Origin: an uncultured Muribaculaceae bacterium
Lineage (GTDB): Bacteria > Bacteroidota > Bacteroidia > Bacteroidales > Muribaculaceae
Direction: 5' to 3'
NCBI GenBank assembly: GCA_910586475.1
Contig: CAJUHM010000054.1
Span: forward strand, 1-14,854
DNA length: 14,854 bases
Shown: in pieces, positions 1-6,991 of the stretch
Numbering within the stretch: the stretch's first letter is position 1
Layout: every line of letters starts with the position of its first letter
Translations under genes and position numbers: made by a program
The notes under the pieces: model-generated
Database searches by the model: none
What the model was told of the DNA's origin: nothing
Seen by the model: the letters and a program-made list of their open reading frames with translations, nothing else

Positions 1-150
1 TATCTTGCCGGCCGCGTCCTTGACAATCACAGATGCCCCGGCCAGAGGCTCATTGCACTCCTTGTCAATAACCGTGCCTGTCACACTTACCTGCGCCACG
101 TTGGAGACCGTGACCGACAGTATCAGCATGCAGAGGATTATACGTTTCAT
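1..150 (-). CDS. Exported protein with carboxypeptidase-regulatory-like N-terminal domain (partial, C-terminus off the window)
   Basis: Only the first 50 codons are present. The ATG lies at 148-150, with a 10-base gap after the stop of the M56 peptidase gene. The product opens with a short basic-hydrophobic signal peptide (MKRIILCMLILSVTVSNVAQ, likely cut near residue 20). It then runs into the typical start of a CarboxypepD_reg-like beta-sandwich: VSVTGTVIDK, then EPLAGASVIVKD at about residues 21-46. In Bacteroidetes this fold commonly sits at the N-terminus of TonB-dependent receptors (compare SusC at 3865-6918 in this window, which has the same layout) or of smaller envelope proteins. The fragment does not show which. 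The tight spacing places it as the third gene of the BlaI/BlaR1-like operon, so it is probably the regulated target or a partner of the sensor peptidase. The exported domain is well supported; the full identity is unknown. Confidence 0.75.
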   Translation of the reverse strand, partial: MKRIILCMLILSVTVSNVAQVSVTGTVIDKECNEPLAGASVIVKDAAGKI

Positions 151-160
151 TTGGCTGACT

Positions 161-1204
161 TTATTTACTGATGACTATTTCTGTACGGTCGTCAGATTTG
201 TTGATCGTTATTGCCTTTATTTCCGAAACCGGCACCGAGTTTATGTCTTCATAAGGGATCCGGTCGCCGTTGACATATACTTCCGGATGGTCTTTCGATG
301 TTTTGGGGGGTTCGACAGCCGGGACTGACCTGGCGATCTGCGGAGTCACAGCATAGCTGACGGAGTCGATCGTCAGGGTTGCTGCCGCGCAAGTCATTCC
401 GGCAAGCGGGACTGTATAGCGCCACAGGCTGCGTCGGGTCGGCGCCGGGCGGTTAATCATCGATATGCGACGTCGGATCTGGCTGTAGTTGAGATTGCTG
501 GCGATTGCGGAATGGTGTGAGAGGACGGATTTTTGTAGCAGGAGAAGCTGATATTCACGTATGTCACAACCGGCATTGACGACGTGGGCGTCGGCCTGGA
601 ATTCATGGACGGTTTTGAGTTCGCGGCGCATGAGCCATGCCGCCGGGTTGTACCAGCAAAGCACTGCCACGGTCTGTGAGAGCATCAGGTCAAGGATGTG
701 GCGATTTCTGATGTGTCCGACTTCGTGGAGCAGTATGGTCCGGCGGCATTCGTCGTAGTCTCGCCGATTCATCAGGATTACGCTGCCGAAACTGAATGGC
801 GAGAGATTGTCGTCGTCACTGATATGGATGGGCCATCCTTCACTGCTTACGACGGACTTGCAGCGGCGCAAAGTCGTGAGAATCCTCACCACATCAGCAA
901 TGCTCAGCAGAAGGCAGACAGCAGCTCCGGCCACCCACACGGCGGAGGCAATGGTGAGTATGGAGGGGAGCGAAGAGTCTTCACCGGAGTTGCCGCTGTC
1001 ATATCCGATAATGTAGAATTCAGTCGGAAAGAAACCGCTCAATCTCATCAGCGGGACCAAAGTCAGGCTGACCGCATAGATCGTTATGAGGGTTAGCCGA
1101 TTGGCTGCAGGTCGTTTTATGTCAGCAATCGCCCATCTGTAGGCAATCCACAGGATCATGAGCGGCACTGAGACGGCCAGTGTGTATTGAAAAAGGTGTT
1201 CCAT
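161..1204 (-). CDS. BlaR1/MecR1-like M56 family membrane zinc metallopeptidase, lacking a penicillin-binding domain
   Basis: Product of 347 residues. Hydrophobic segments near residues 5-25, 38-55, 85-107 and 263-283, with a weaker one at 172-190, fit a polytopic inner-membrane protease. The zinc motif HEVGH is at 160-164. A downstream glutamate, E201 in VHEFQAD, fits the third metal ligand of the M56 family. In BlaR1/MecR1 such proteases respond to an external signal and lead to cleavage of the BlaI/MecI repressor, and the partner BlaI-like gene lies 9 bases upstream here. True BlaR1 proteins are much longer (near 600 residues) because of a C-terminal penicillin-binding sensor. This one has only about 65 residues after the last membrane segment. 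That tail contains VYVNGDRI (309-316) and VSEIKAITINK (326-336), which resembles the plug segment of TonB-dependent receptors. The signal is therefore unlikely to be a beta-lactam bound by this protein. Family call is firm; the stimulus is unknown. Confidence 0.88.
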   Translation of the reverse strand: MEHLFQYTLAVSVPLMILWIAYRWAIADIKRPAANRLTLITIYAVSLTLVPLMRLSGFFPTEFYIIGYDSGNSGEDSSLPSILTIASAVWVAGAAVCLLLSIADVVRILTTLRRCKSVVSSEGWPIHISDDDNLSPFSFGSVILMNRRDYDECRRTILLHEVGHIRNRHILDLMLSQTVAVLCWYNPAAWLMRRELKTVHEFQADAHVVNAGCDIREYQLLLLQKSVLSHHSAIASNLNYSQIRRRISMINRPAPTRRSLWRYTVPLAGMTCAAATLTIDSVSYAVTPQIARSVPAVEPPKTSKDHPEVYVNGDRIPYEDINSVPVSEIKAITINKSDDRTEIVISK

Positions 1205-1213
1205 GTGTCCTGG

Positions 1214-1588
1214 TCAGTCGTGTTTCTTGTTTTCAATCATGTCGATGAGCTGCTGAAGCTGGTCGGCATCGATCTCCTCGTCCTTGACAAGCTGGGAAAC
1301 CATTGAGAAGCAGCTGCCGAAATAACGTCCGATCAGTCTGCTCAGGGCTTTACGCTGGTAGTCGTCCCGTTTTCTGACGGCATAGTAGCTGTAGGATCCG
1401 TAGCGGCCCTGTTTATGTCTGACGAATCCTTTGGCTTCGAGTGACCTCACGAAGGTTGACACCGTGTTGATGTGAGGTCTTGGCTCGTCGTAGTACTGAA
1501 CGAGGTCTTTGACCTGACATGGACCGTGTTCCCAAAGCAACAGCATAGTTTCTTCCTCTTTTTCTGTAAGCTTATTCTCGCTGTTCAT
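1214..1588 (-). CDS. BlaI/MecI/CopY-family winged-helix transcriptional repressor
   Basis: Product of 124 residues, the usual size for the family. An N-terminal winged helix spans about residues 6-75: LTEKEEETMLLLWEHGPC opens it, and HINTVSTFVRSLEAKGFV (39-56) is the recognition helix with the family's NTV-x-x-x-x-x-L pattern. A wing rich in Tyr/Ser follows. The C-terminal helices (about 80-124) fit the dimerisation half, where proteolysis by the partner protease inactivates BlaI and MecI. It is first in an operon with the M56 peptidase (9-base gap) and the exported carboxypeptidase-like protein. Two dyads carrying TTTTCGTTGA flank the promoter at 1641-1672, fitting autorepression. The start at 1588 is the only ATG giving the full winged helix. 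It is a regulator by family; the target set beyond its own operon is not visible. Confidence 0.92.
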   Translation of the reverse strand: MNSENKLTEKEEETMLLLWEHGPCQVKDLVQYYDEPRPHINTVSTFVRSLEAKGFVRHKQGRYGSYSYYAVRKRDDYQRKALSRLIGRYFGSCFSMVSQLVKDEEIDADQLQQLIDMIENKKHD

Positions 1589-1618
1589 AATCAGTTCCTA
1601 AGGTTGTTTGATTGATTG

Positions 1619-1635
1619 ACGAAACTTTTCGTTGA
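1619..1635. promoter_or_regulatory. Putative BlaI-type operator 2, over the transcription start
   Basis: An imperfect dyad, ACGAA-ACTT-TTCGT (1619-1632), continues into TTGA. The word TTTTCGTTGA (1626-1635) is repeated exactly at 1687-1696. The site lies just downstream of the predicted -7 element of the blaI promoter, where bound repressor would block initiation. That it is an operator is inference from position and repetition. Confidence 0.5.
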
Positions 1636-1640
1636 GATGG

Positions 1641-1672
1641 CAAAGTTATCGTTTTTATACGGGAATGACAAA
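1641..1672 (-). promoter_or_regulatory. Promoter of the blaI-like operon
   Basis: Read on the minus strand, a TTTG at 1669-1672 is followed after 20 bases by TAACTTTG at 1641-1648. This matches the Bacteroidetes primary sigma consensus TTTG-N19-21-TAnnTTTG. Initiation would fall near 1634, giving a leader of about 45 bases before the ATG at 1588. It is the only promoter in the window with a full -33 match, as expected for a promoter controlled by repression rather than activation. Confidence 0.7.
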
Positions 1673-1676
1673 AGGA

Positions 1677-1696
1677 TCAACGATTTTTTTCGTTGA
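1677..1696. promoter_or_regulatory. Putative BlaI-type operator 1, upstream of the -33 element
   Basis: A perfect 7-base inverted repeat, TCAACGA-(T6)-TCGTTGA. It lies 4 bases upstream of the -33 TTTG of the blaI promoter. Together with the related dyad at 1619-1635 it brackets the promoter. Repressor binding is inferred. Confidence 0.55.
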
Positions 1697-1897
1697 AAAA
1701 TTCAGGGTATGTCTACCTTTTAACTTAATGTGAAAACCGATTGCGTCAGTCTTTTTTGAGGAATTCGGTCGGGATTGCTGTTTTTTCAGTTCGTAGATCT
1801 TGAAGGATTGTTCGTCGGGGGCGATGAAGAGCATTATGATCCGGTCTGCGGATATCTATGGCATAGACAACCTTGATGTCCGACAGAGATAAAACGG

Positions 1898-1934
1898 GAA
1901 TGTCTGAATCCGATCATGTCGGGTTCAGACATTC
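1898..1934 (-). terminator. Rho-independent terminator of the susC-susD operon
   Basis: A 16-base stem (1898-1913 with 1919-1934, one mismatch in DNA) encloses a 5-base loop. On the minus strand it is followed by CCGTTTTATC. It lies 42 bases past the susD stop codon. The long stem and position fit an intrinsic terminator; the U tract is short. Confidence 0.7.
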
Positions 1935-1975
1935 TCACTTACCATATACAATCAATTACCTTATGCGAAGTTTTG

Positions 1976-3745
1976 TCAGAATGAGGGGTAGCCGGGGTTC
2001 TGGACGTAGATTCCGCCCGAGAAGTTGTATTGGGCAACGGGGATCGGGAAATATTCTTCGCCGGTTTCAAACGAAGCGTTCTGATAGTAGATCCGGCTGT
2101 CTTTTTCTGCTGCGAAGTAGTTGTTCATCGTTTCCTTTGCGATACCCCAGCGAACGAGGTCGAAGAAGCGCTCTCCTTCCATAGCTTTTTCGAGGCGCAT
2201 CTCTGTGCGCAGGGCGCGGCGCGCATAGTCCTGAGTCCATCCGGAAGCAGGATAGAGGCCGATTTTGTAGTTGGCGGCATAGCTGTCGGGGTTATTGAAA
2301 TCCCGGACGTAGTCGCTGTTCATCGCGCGGGAGCGTACGCGGTTGATCAGGGTGCGGGCTTCTTCCAGTCCGTTGCCGCCGATTTCGATCAGGGCTTCCG
2401 CTTTGTAGAGAAGCAGGTCGGCATAGCGGATGATCTGCCAGTTGAGAGCGGAGGCGCCCCAGGGCCAGCCTTGTGTCGCGTCGGGTGATTCGGGTGACAG
2501 CCAGAACCGTTTTGTGTTGTTGTAGCCGTAGGTGTCACTGTTGCGCACCCACAGGCCGCAGGGTCGTTCGGCGAATGTCTTGTAGCGTATGGTCGGGCGT
2601 CCGACAACGAAATCGAGTCGCGGATCGACATTGCCGTCGACATTGCCGAGCGAGTAGTTTCCGTCGGCATCGAACACTACATTGCCGTAGTCGGGGCGCT
2701 GCTGATAGTCAAACAGGGGGAGTCCGTCGGCATCGGTCTGATAGGCATTGACGAGGTCCTGGGAGGGGAGGAAGAAACCGTCGCCCTGCCAGGGGCATCC
2801 GGGGCCGGTCATAGCGTTCAGGAGCATGCTCCAGTTGATTCGGCCGGCGCTGCTCGAACCGTCGTCTTTCGAGAACTGGATGGCAAAGACTGATTCCGGT
2901 CCGTTTTCATATTCAAGCATGTCGAGCTGCTGGAAGTCGGCGAGGAGATCGTAGCCCTGCACCTGATCAATCAGGCTGACCACTTCCTGAAGCAGCTTTT
3001 TGTCAATATTGACCACGGCGTTGGTCTGTGGATCCTGTTCGTAGGCCTGATAGAGTCTCACCTTGGCGGCATAGGCGAGGGCGATGCGGCGGTTTACGCG
3101 GCCGATTTCATTCTGGGTGTCGGGGAGACTTTCGGCTGCTTCGAGAAGGTCGGCTGCAATGCGGTCGAGGTGTTCTTCGCGAGTGAATTCGTTGTTCGGG
3201 ACTTTCGGATAGTCGGTCTCGGGGAGGTCGATATCCATATAGGGTATGCGGTTGAAGAGGCGGACAAGCTCGAAGTACCAGTGGTCACGGATTACGCGAA
3301 TTTCGGCGATTCGGGTTGATTTTTCTTTAATGATGTTTTCGTCGACCTTCCGGAGGGCGCGGATGGCTGAGTTGCAGCGAGAGATGCCGCAGTAGACGTT
3401 GAACCATTTGCCGTCGAGAAATCCGTTGTTGGGTTGGATTCTGGATGTCTCCATGTCGTGGATTTCCCAGGCGTCTGTCTCGCCGCCGCCGCCTTTGTAG
3501 GCATTGTCGGCCCGGACTTCGCCATAGCTCCAGTTTGTGACCGGAAACCAGTGGGGATCATTTGAGTCGGCATAGCGGCACCCGAAAGTCGCGTATGCGC
3601 CATTGACGAGGAGGTCTACGGCTTCGGGATTGTTCATGTTGCCTTCCGAGAGAGGGCCCTGGGGTTTGTTTTCAAGAAAATCGTCGCTGCAGGCGCTGAG
3701 AGAAAGTCCAATGAGAGCGGCAGCTGCTATATGTCTGAGATTCAT
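1976..3745 (-). CDS. susD: SusD/RagB-family surface glycan-binding lipoprotein, probable fructan binding (BT1762-like)
   Basis: Product of 589 residues. The N-terminus MNLRHIAAAALIGLSLSAC is a lipoprotein signal with lipobox LSAC and lipidated Cys19. The following SDDFLE is acidic, like the export signal of surface lipoproteins in Bacteroidetes. SusD-family hallmarks near the C-terminus are the helix-rich stretch WQIIRYADLLLYKAEAL, LINRVRSRA, and TEMRLEKAMEGERFFDLVRW (514-533), then the terminal QNPGYPSF. SusD proteins lid the SusC barrel at the outer membrane and bind oligosaccharides. A fructan substrate is inferred from the GH32, fructokinase and HTCS genes of the same locus. It lies 119 bases downstream of susC, longer than the short gaps usual in these pairs, and is followed by a strong hairpin. 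The symbol denotes the family; this is not a starch-system protein. Confidence 0.92.
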   Translation of the reverse strand: MNLRHIAAAALIGLSLSACSDDFLENKPQGPLSEGNMNNPEAVDLLVNGAYATFGCRYADSNDPHWFPVTNWSYGEVRADNAYKGGGGETDAWEIHDMETSRIQPNNGFLDGKWFNVYCGISRCNSAIRALRKVDENIIKEKSTRIAEIRVIRDHWYFELVRLFNRIPYMDIDLPETDYPKVPNNEFTREEHLDRIAADLLEAAESLPDTQNEIGRVNRRIALAYAAKVRLYQAYEQDPQTNAVVNIDKKLLQEVVSLIDQVQGYDLLADFQQLDMLEYENGPESVFAIQFSKDDGSSSAGRINWSMLLNAMTGPGCPWQGDGFFLPSQDLVNAYQTDADGLPLFDYQQRPDYGNVVFDADGNYSLGNVDGNVDPRLDFVVGRPTIRYKTFAERPCGLWVRNSDTYGYNNTKRFWLSPESPDATQGWPWGASALNWQIIRYADLLLYKAEALIEIGGNGLEEARTLINRVRSRAMNSDYVRDFNNPDSYAANYKIGLYPASGWTQDYARRALRTEMRLEKAMEGERFFDLVRWGIAKETMNNYFAAEKDSRIYYQNASFETGEEYFPIPVAQYNFSGGIYVQNPGYPSF

Positions 3746-3765
3746 TTTTGTCGAGATTAAATAGA

Positions 3766-3780
3766 TTGTTTGGATTTAAG
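3766..3780 (-). repeat. 15-base leader repeat, copy upstream of susD
   Basis: On the minus strand CTTAAATCCAAACAA starts 35 bases before the susD ATG. An identical 15-mer on the plus strand lies at 11998-12012 upstream of the MFS gene. Both copies are in internal gaps of the two PUL operons and in the sense orientation. Function is unknown, and a chance or compositional match in A-rich leaders is possible. Confidence 0.5.
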
Positions 3781-3864
3781 GCGGATAGACAGACTCATGA
3801 CTATTTGTCCGGATTAAGAGAATGTCTGGGCTAAAGAAAATCCAAGCAGGGTCTTGATGATGAT

Positions 3865-6800
3865 TTAAAAACCGAACTGAATGCCGAATGTGTACTGGCG
3901 GGGGAGGGCGTAGGGATAGCCGAGGCCTTCAGGATCCGCTCCACTATATTTGGTGATGGTAAACAGGTTCTGGGCTTGGAAATATACGCGGGCGTTTTTA
4001 AGACGGAGTCTGTCCTGGATGTTCTTCGGGATGGTGTAGCCGAGGGACAGAGTCTTGAGCCGGATGAAAGAGCCGTCCTCGATAAAGTATTCCGAGCTTT
4101 CGTTCTCGTTGTTGGAGTTGTCGACCGAAGGAGCGGGGACGTCAGAGCTGTAGTAGCCAGTCTTCAGGTAGCTGTCGTAGGCTTTTGCGGCGTCGAGAAG
4201 CTGAGTGCCGTGATTGCCGGTCCAGAGGGGGAAGAAGTCGGTGTAGAATCGGGAGTTGTTCCAGGCGTCGCGGATAATGCTGTTGAAGAAGAGGCTCAGG
4301 TCAAAACCTTTCCATGTGGCCCCAAGGTTGAGCCCGAACTGGGCTTTCGGAAGATCGGTGCCGAGCCATGTGCGGTCGCGGTCGCTGATTTCACCGTCGC
4401 CGTTTGTGTCGACATAGCGCACTCGGCCTACCGCGGGGTTTCCGAAGCTGATGCGGTATTTTTCTCTGTAGGCGTCGACCTCTTCCTGAGTGCGGAAGAT
4501 TCCGTCGGTCTTGTAGCCCATCCATGAACCGAGAGGCTGTCCGACGATACTTTTGTCGCGTCCGTTGCCGCCTCCCCAGGTGTAGTAGATGTCATCCATC
4601 AGCCCGGTCACTTCATTTTTCATTGCGGTCACGTTAAGTCCGATGTTGTAGCTGAAATCCTTGTTGACCGACTGTCGCCATTCGGCGGTGATTTCGACGC
4701 CTTTGTTGACCATCGAACCGCCGTTGTACCAGCAGTAGCCGCCTTCTCCGATGGTTGCGATATAGGGTTTTTCGACGAGCATGTCATTGGTTTTCTTGTG
4801 GAAGTAGTCGAACGAGACCGAGAGGCTGTTGTTGAGGAACGCGGCGTCGAAACCGATGTTTGTCTGATAGGTCTTTTCCCATGTCAGATCGGGGTTGGTG
4901 CTGCGTGACCGGAGGGCGCCTGCCGAAAGGGTGTTGCCGCCACCGATAGCATATGCTGCACGGTCGAGGTCCATAGCATATTTGGCGTAGAATGCGTCGT
5001 TGGCAATGATGTCGTTGCCGTTGACACCGTAGGCACCACGTATCTTAAGGTCGGTCAGCCATCCGCGAGTGTTTTCCATGAATCGTTCCTGAGAGATGCG
5101 CCAGCCGGCGGAAACCGATGGAAACCAGTCGTAGTTGTGTTCGGTCGAGAGGCGCGAAGATGCGTCGCGTCGGAGAGTGAACGAGGCGAGATATTTATTG
5201 TCCCATGTGTAGTTGATCTTTCCGAAGACGGAGAACATCGAGTAGTTCGAGGCTCCGGACCCGGTGTTTTTGTTGGTCGTTACGTTGCCGAGATAGAGAT
5301 AGTCGGGGTCTTCGATCACAAATCCTTTGCCTTCGCCGAACATGTCTTCGAAATGGTTTCGCTTCGCTTCGACACCGGCGAGAGCCATCAGGGAGTTTTT
5401 GCCGAAATCGATGTTGTATTGTGCGGTGTTGGTCCACACCCAGTCGACCGTCTTGCTTGAATACTGATAGAGGCTGTTAGTTTTGTCGCGTAGGTTGGCG
5501 GGTGTGAAAATCTTGTCGTTGCCGTTATGATAGTTGACACCGAAGTTTGTCTTTAGGATGAGATTTCTGACAGGTTCGACAGAGAGGTAGGCGTTTCCGA
5601 ACACGCGCCAGTATTCGCGTTTGTTTGTCTGCTCTTCGTCGATCTGACGCATTATGTTGGGGGTGTCGTTGAGCCCGAATGCAACCTGGTCGTTGTAGTT
5701 GCCTTCAGAGTCGAAGACAGTGCGGGCGGGGTGCATCTTGATGGCATTCTCCTCAGTGCCGCCGGGGGCGTTGTGCTGACGCCACCAGTTGACAGTCACG
5801 TTGCCGCCGACGCGCAGACGGTTGTTTATGAAACCGTAGTCGGAACTGAAGCGGGCGTTAGCTTTCTGGAAGTCGGTTCCTTTTATGATTCCGTCGTGGT
5901 CAAGCCAGCTTAGCGAGAGTGCCGATGATCCGTTTTCCTCGCCTTTCGAAAGGCCGACGCTGTAGGTCTGCATCAGGGCCGTGCGGTGGATCTCCTTTTC
6001 CCAGTCGGTGTTCTGCGGATTGACCATGACTCCGTTCAGATTGGCATAGGGCTGGAGTTTCGGAGTCGCTCCGCTGCCATAGAGTTCGGATGTCGGAGTC
6101 GTTCCGTAGGCATATTTGTAGGCCGACCAGTAGACTTCGCCCCATTCGTCGGCGTTGAGCATGTCGAGACCGCTCTGATAGGTCTGGAGCGTAAGTGTGG
6201 CGTCGAACGTTACCCGGCATTCACCTTTTTTTGCGCGCTTTGTCGTGATGATAATGACGCCGTTGGCTGCCTGAGCGCCGTAGATGGAGGCCGATGCGGC
6301 ATCCTTTAGCACCTGGATCGACTCGACGTCATTGCTGTTGAGGATTGTTCCCGGGTTTTCGCGGGTCATCACTCCGTCTATGACATAGAGGGGGCTGTTG
6401 GCCTCGCCGCGGAATGAAGATGCGCCGCGGATGGATGTGCCGGTGCTGAGACCGCCGGGGGTGCCGTCGGTCGTGATGTTCATGCCTGCCACCCGGCCCT
6501 GGAGAGCCTGCACGACGTTGCCGGTAGGGGTGTCGGAAACATCTTTCATTTTGACGACGGAGACAGATCCGGTCAGGTCGGATTTCTTTTCCGACGAGTA
6601 GCCGACAACGACGATCTCGTCGAGAAGCTCAGAGTTTTCTTCGAGACTGACGGTCATCTGCGGTCTGGCTTTTGCTTCGGCTGATTTATAGCCGATATAG
6701 GAAAACTTTAAAGTCGCCCCATCGGGAACAGAAATGACGAAATTTCCGTCGATGTCGGTCGAGGCACCTGTTTTAGTGGACGGACAGAGAACGGAGGCGC

Positions 6801-6918
6801 CTGTCAGAGGCTCACCGTCGGATTTTGAAATCACCGTCCCGCGCACAGTTATGATCTGTGCCTGTGAGAGCAGAGCCATGAAAAACAGCAATACTGCACT
6901 GAGAATAGTTTTTTTCAT
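3865..6918 (-). CDS. susC: SusC/RagA-family TonB-dependent outer-membrane transporter, probable oligofructan importer (BT1763-like)
   Basis: Product of 1017 residues, normal for SusC. A signal peptide ends near Ala20 (SQA|Q). A CarboxypepD_reg-like domain follows at about 22-95 (ITVRGTVISKSDGEPLTGAS). Then come a TonB-box-like DEIVVVGY (100-107) and the plug domain at about 110-230, with LQGRVAGMNI, SIRGASSF, SPLYVIDGV, VESIQVLKDAASASIYG and GVIIITTK. The rest is a beta-barrel ending in RQYTFGIQFGF with the terminal Phe expected of outer-membrane proteins. It lacks an extra N-terminal STN domain, so it should not signal through an anti-sigma factor. That fits control by the nearby HTCS. It moves oligosaccharides into the periplasm using TonB energy, capped by the downstream SusD. 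Fructan specificity is inferred from locus context. The promoter at 6950 has a good -7 but a poor -33, with candidate regulator boxes upstream. Confidence 0.94.
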   Translation of the reverse strand: MKKTILSAVLLFFMALLSQAQIITVRGTVISKSDGEPLTGASVLCPSTKTGASTDIDGNFVISVPDGATLKFSYIGYKSAEAKARPQMTVSLEENSELLDEIVVVGYSSEKKSDLTGSVSVVKMKDVSDTPTGNVVQALQGRVAGMNITTDGTPGGLSTGTSIRGASSFRGEANSPLYVIDGVMTRENPGTILNSNDVESIQVLKDAASASIYGAQAANGVIIITTKRAKKGECRVTFDATLTLQTYQSGLDMLNADEWGEVYWSAYKYAYGTTPTSELYGSGATPKLQPYANLNGVMVNPQNTDWEKEIHRTALMQTYSVGLSKGEENGSSALSLSWLDHDGIIKGTDFQKANARFSSDYGFINNRLRVGGNVTVNWWRQHNAPGGTEENAIKMHPARTVFDSEGNYNDQVAFGLNDTPNIMRQIDEEQTNKREYWRVFGNAYLSVEPVRNLILKTNFGVNYHNGNDKIFTPANLRDKTNSLYQYSSKTVDWVWTNTAQYNIDFGKNSLMALAGVEAKRNHFEDMFGEGKGFVIEDPDYLYLGNVTTNKNTGSGASNYSMFSVFGKINYTWDNKYLASFTLRRDASSRLSTEHNYDWFPSVSAGWRISQERFMENTRGWLTDLKIRGAYGVNGNDIIANDAFYAKYAMDLDRAAYAIGGGNTLSAGALRSRSTNPDLTWEKTYQTNIGFDAAFLNNSLSVSFDYFHKKTNDMLVEKPYIATIGEGGYCWYNGGSMVNKGVEITAEWRQSVNKDFSYNIGLNVTAMKNEVTGLMDDIYYTWGGGNGRDKSIVGQPLGSWMGYKTDGIFRTQEEVDAYREKYRISFGNPAVGRVRYVDTNGDGEISDRDRTWLGTDLPKAQFGLNLGATWKGFDLSLFFNSIIRDAWNNSRFYTDFFPLWTGNHGTQLLDAAKAYDSYLKTGYYSSDVPAPSVDNSNNENESSEYFIEDGSFIRLKTLSLGYTIPKNIQDRLRLKNARVYFQAQNLFTITKYSGADPEGLGYPYALPRQYTFGIQFGF

Positions 6919-6949
6919 TGGTTTTAGGGTTATGTGAGAATTTCTGTTG

Positions 6950-6957
6950 CAAATTTA
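6950..6957 (-). promoter_or_regulatory. -7 element of the susC promoter
   Basis: On the minus strand TAAATTTG matches TAnnTTTG and would start transcription near 6943, giving a leader of about 25 bases. No TTTG is present 19-21 bases upstream. A weak -33 is expected where an activator is needed, and candidate HTCS boxes lie at 7000-7039. Confidence 0.6.
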
Positions 6958-6991
6958 GCCTGTCTGCTGTCAATGAGGCTATAAAGAATGT

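Larger units (their letters stand above)
1589..1975. other. Intergenic region between the blaI-like gene and susD
   Basis: 387 bases with no intact gene. The blaI-proximal 110 bases hold the promoter and its two dyads. The susD-proximal part holds the susCD terminator (1898-1934). The stretch from about 1735 to 1890 reads, on the minus strand, like a frameshifted protein remnant: SDIKVVYAIDIR in one frame, then DRIIMLFIAPDEQSF and KIYELKK in the next, after one extra base near 1847. No start codon or full-length frame supports a working gene. The 59-residue frame at 1655-1834 runs through the blaI promoter and is not credible as a gene. Confidence 0.5.

Noticed and set aside
698..1096. 132-codon plus-strand frame opposite the M56 peptidase
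   Set aside because: Antisense shadow of a gene with a clear zinc-protease motif; low-complexity, charged translation with no domain.
161..1588. BlaI/BlaR1-like pair as a beta-lactam resistance determinant
   Set aside because: The sensor lacks the penicillin-binding domain and no beta-lactamase or mecA-like gene is adjacent. Family similarity alone does not support resistance.
1655..1834. 59-residue minus-strand ATG frame upstream of blaI
   Set aside because: It runs through the operator and the blaI -33 element, and its C-terminal half does not look protein-like. Only its first part may be a remnant.
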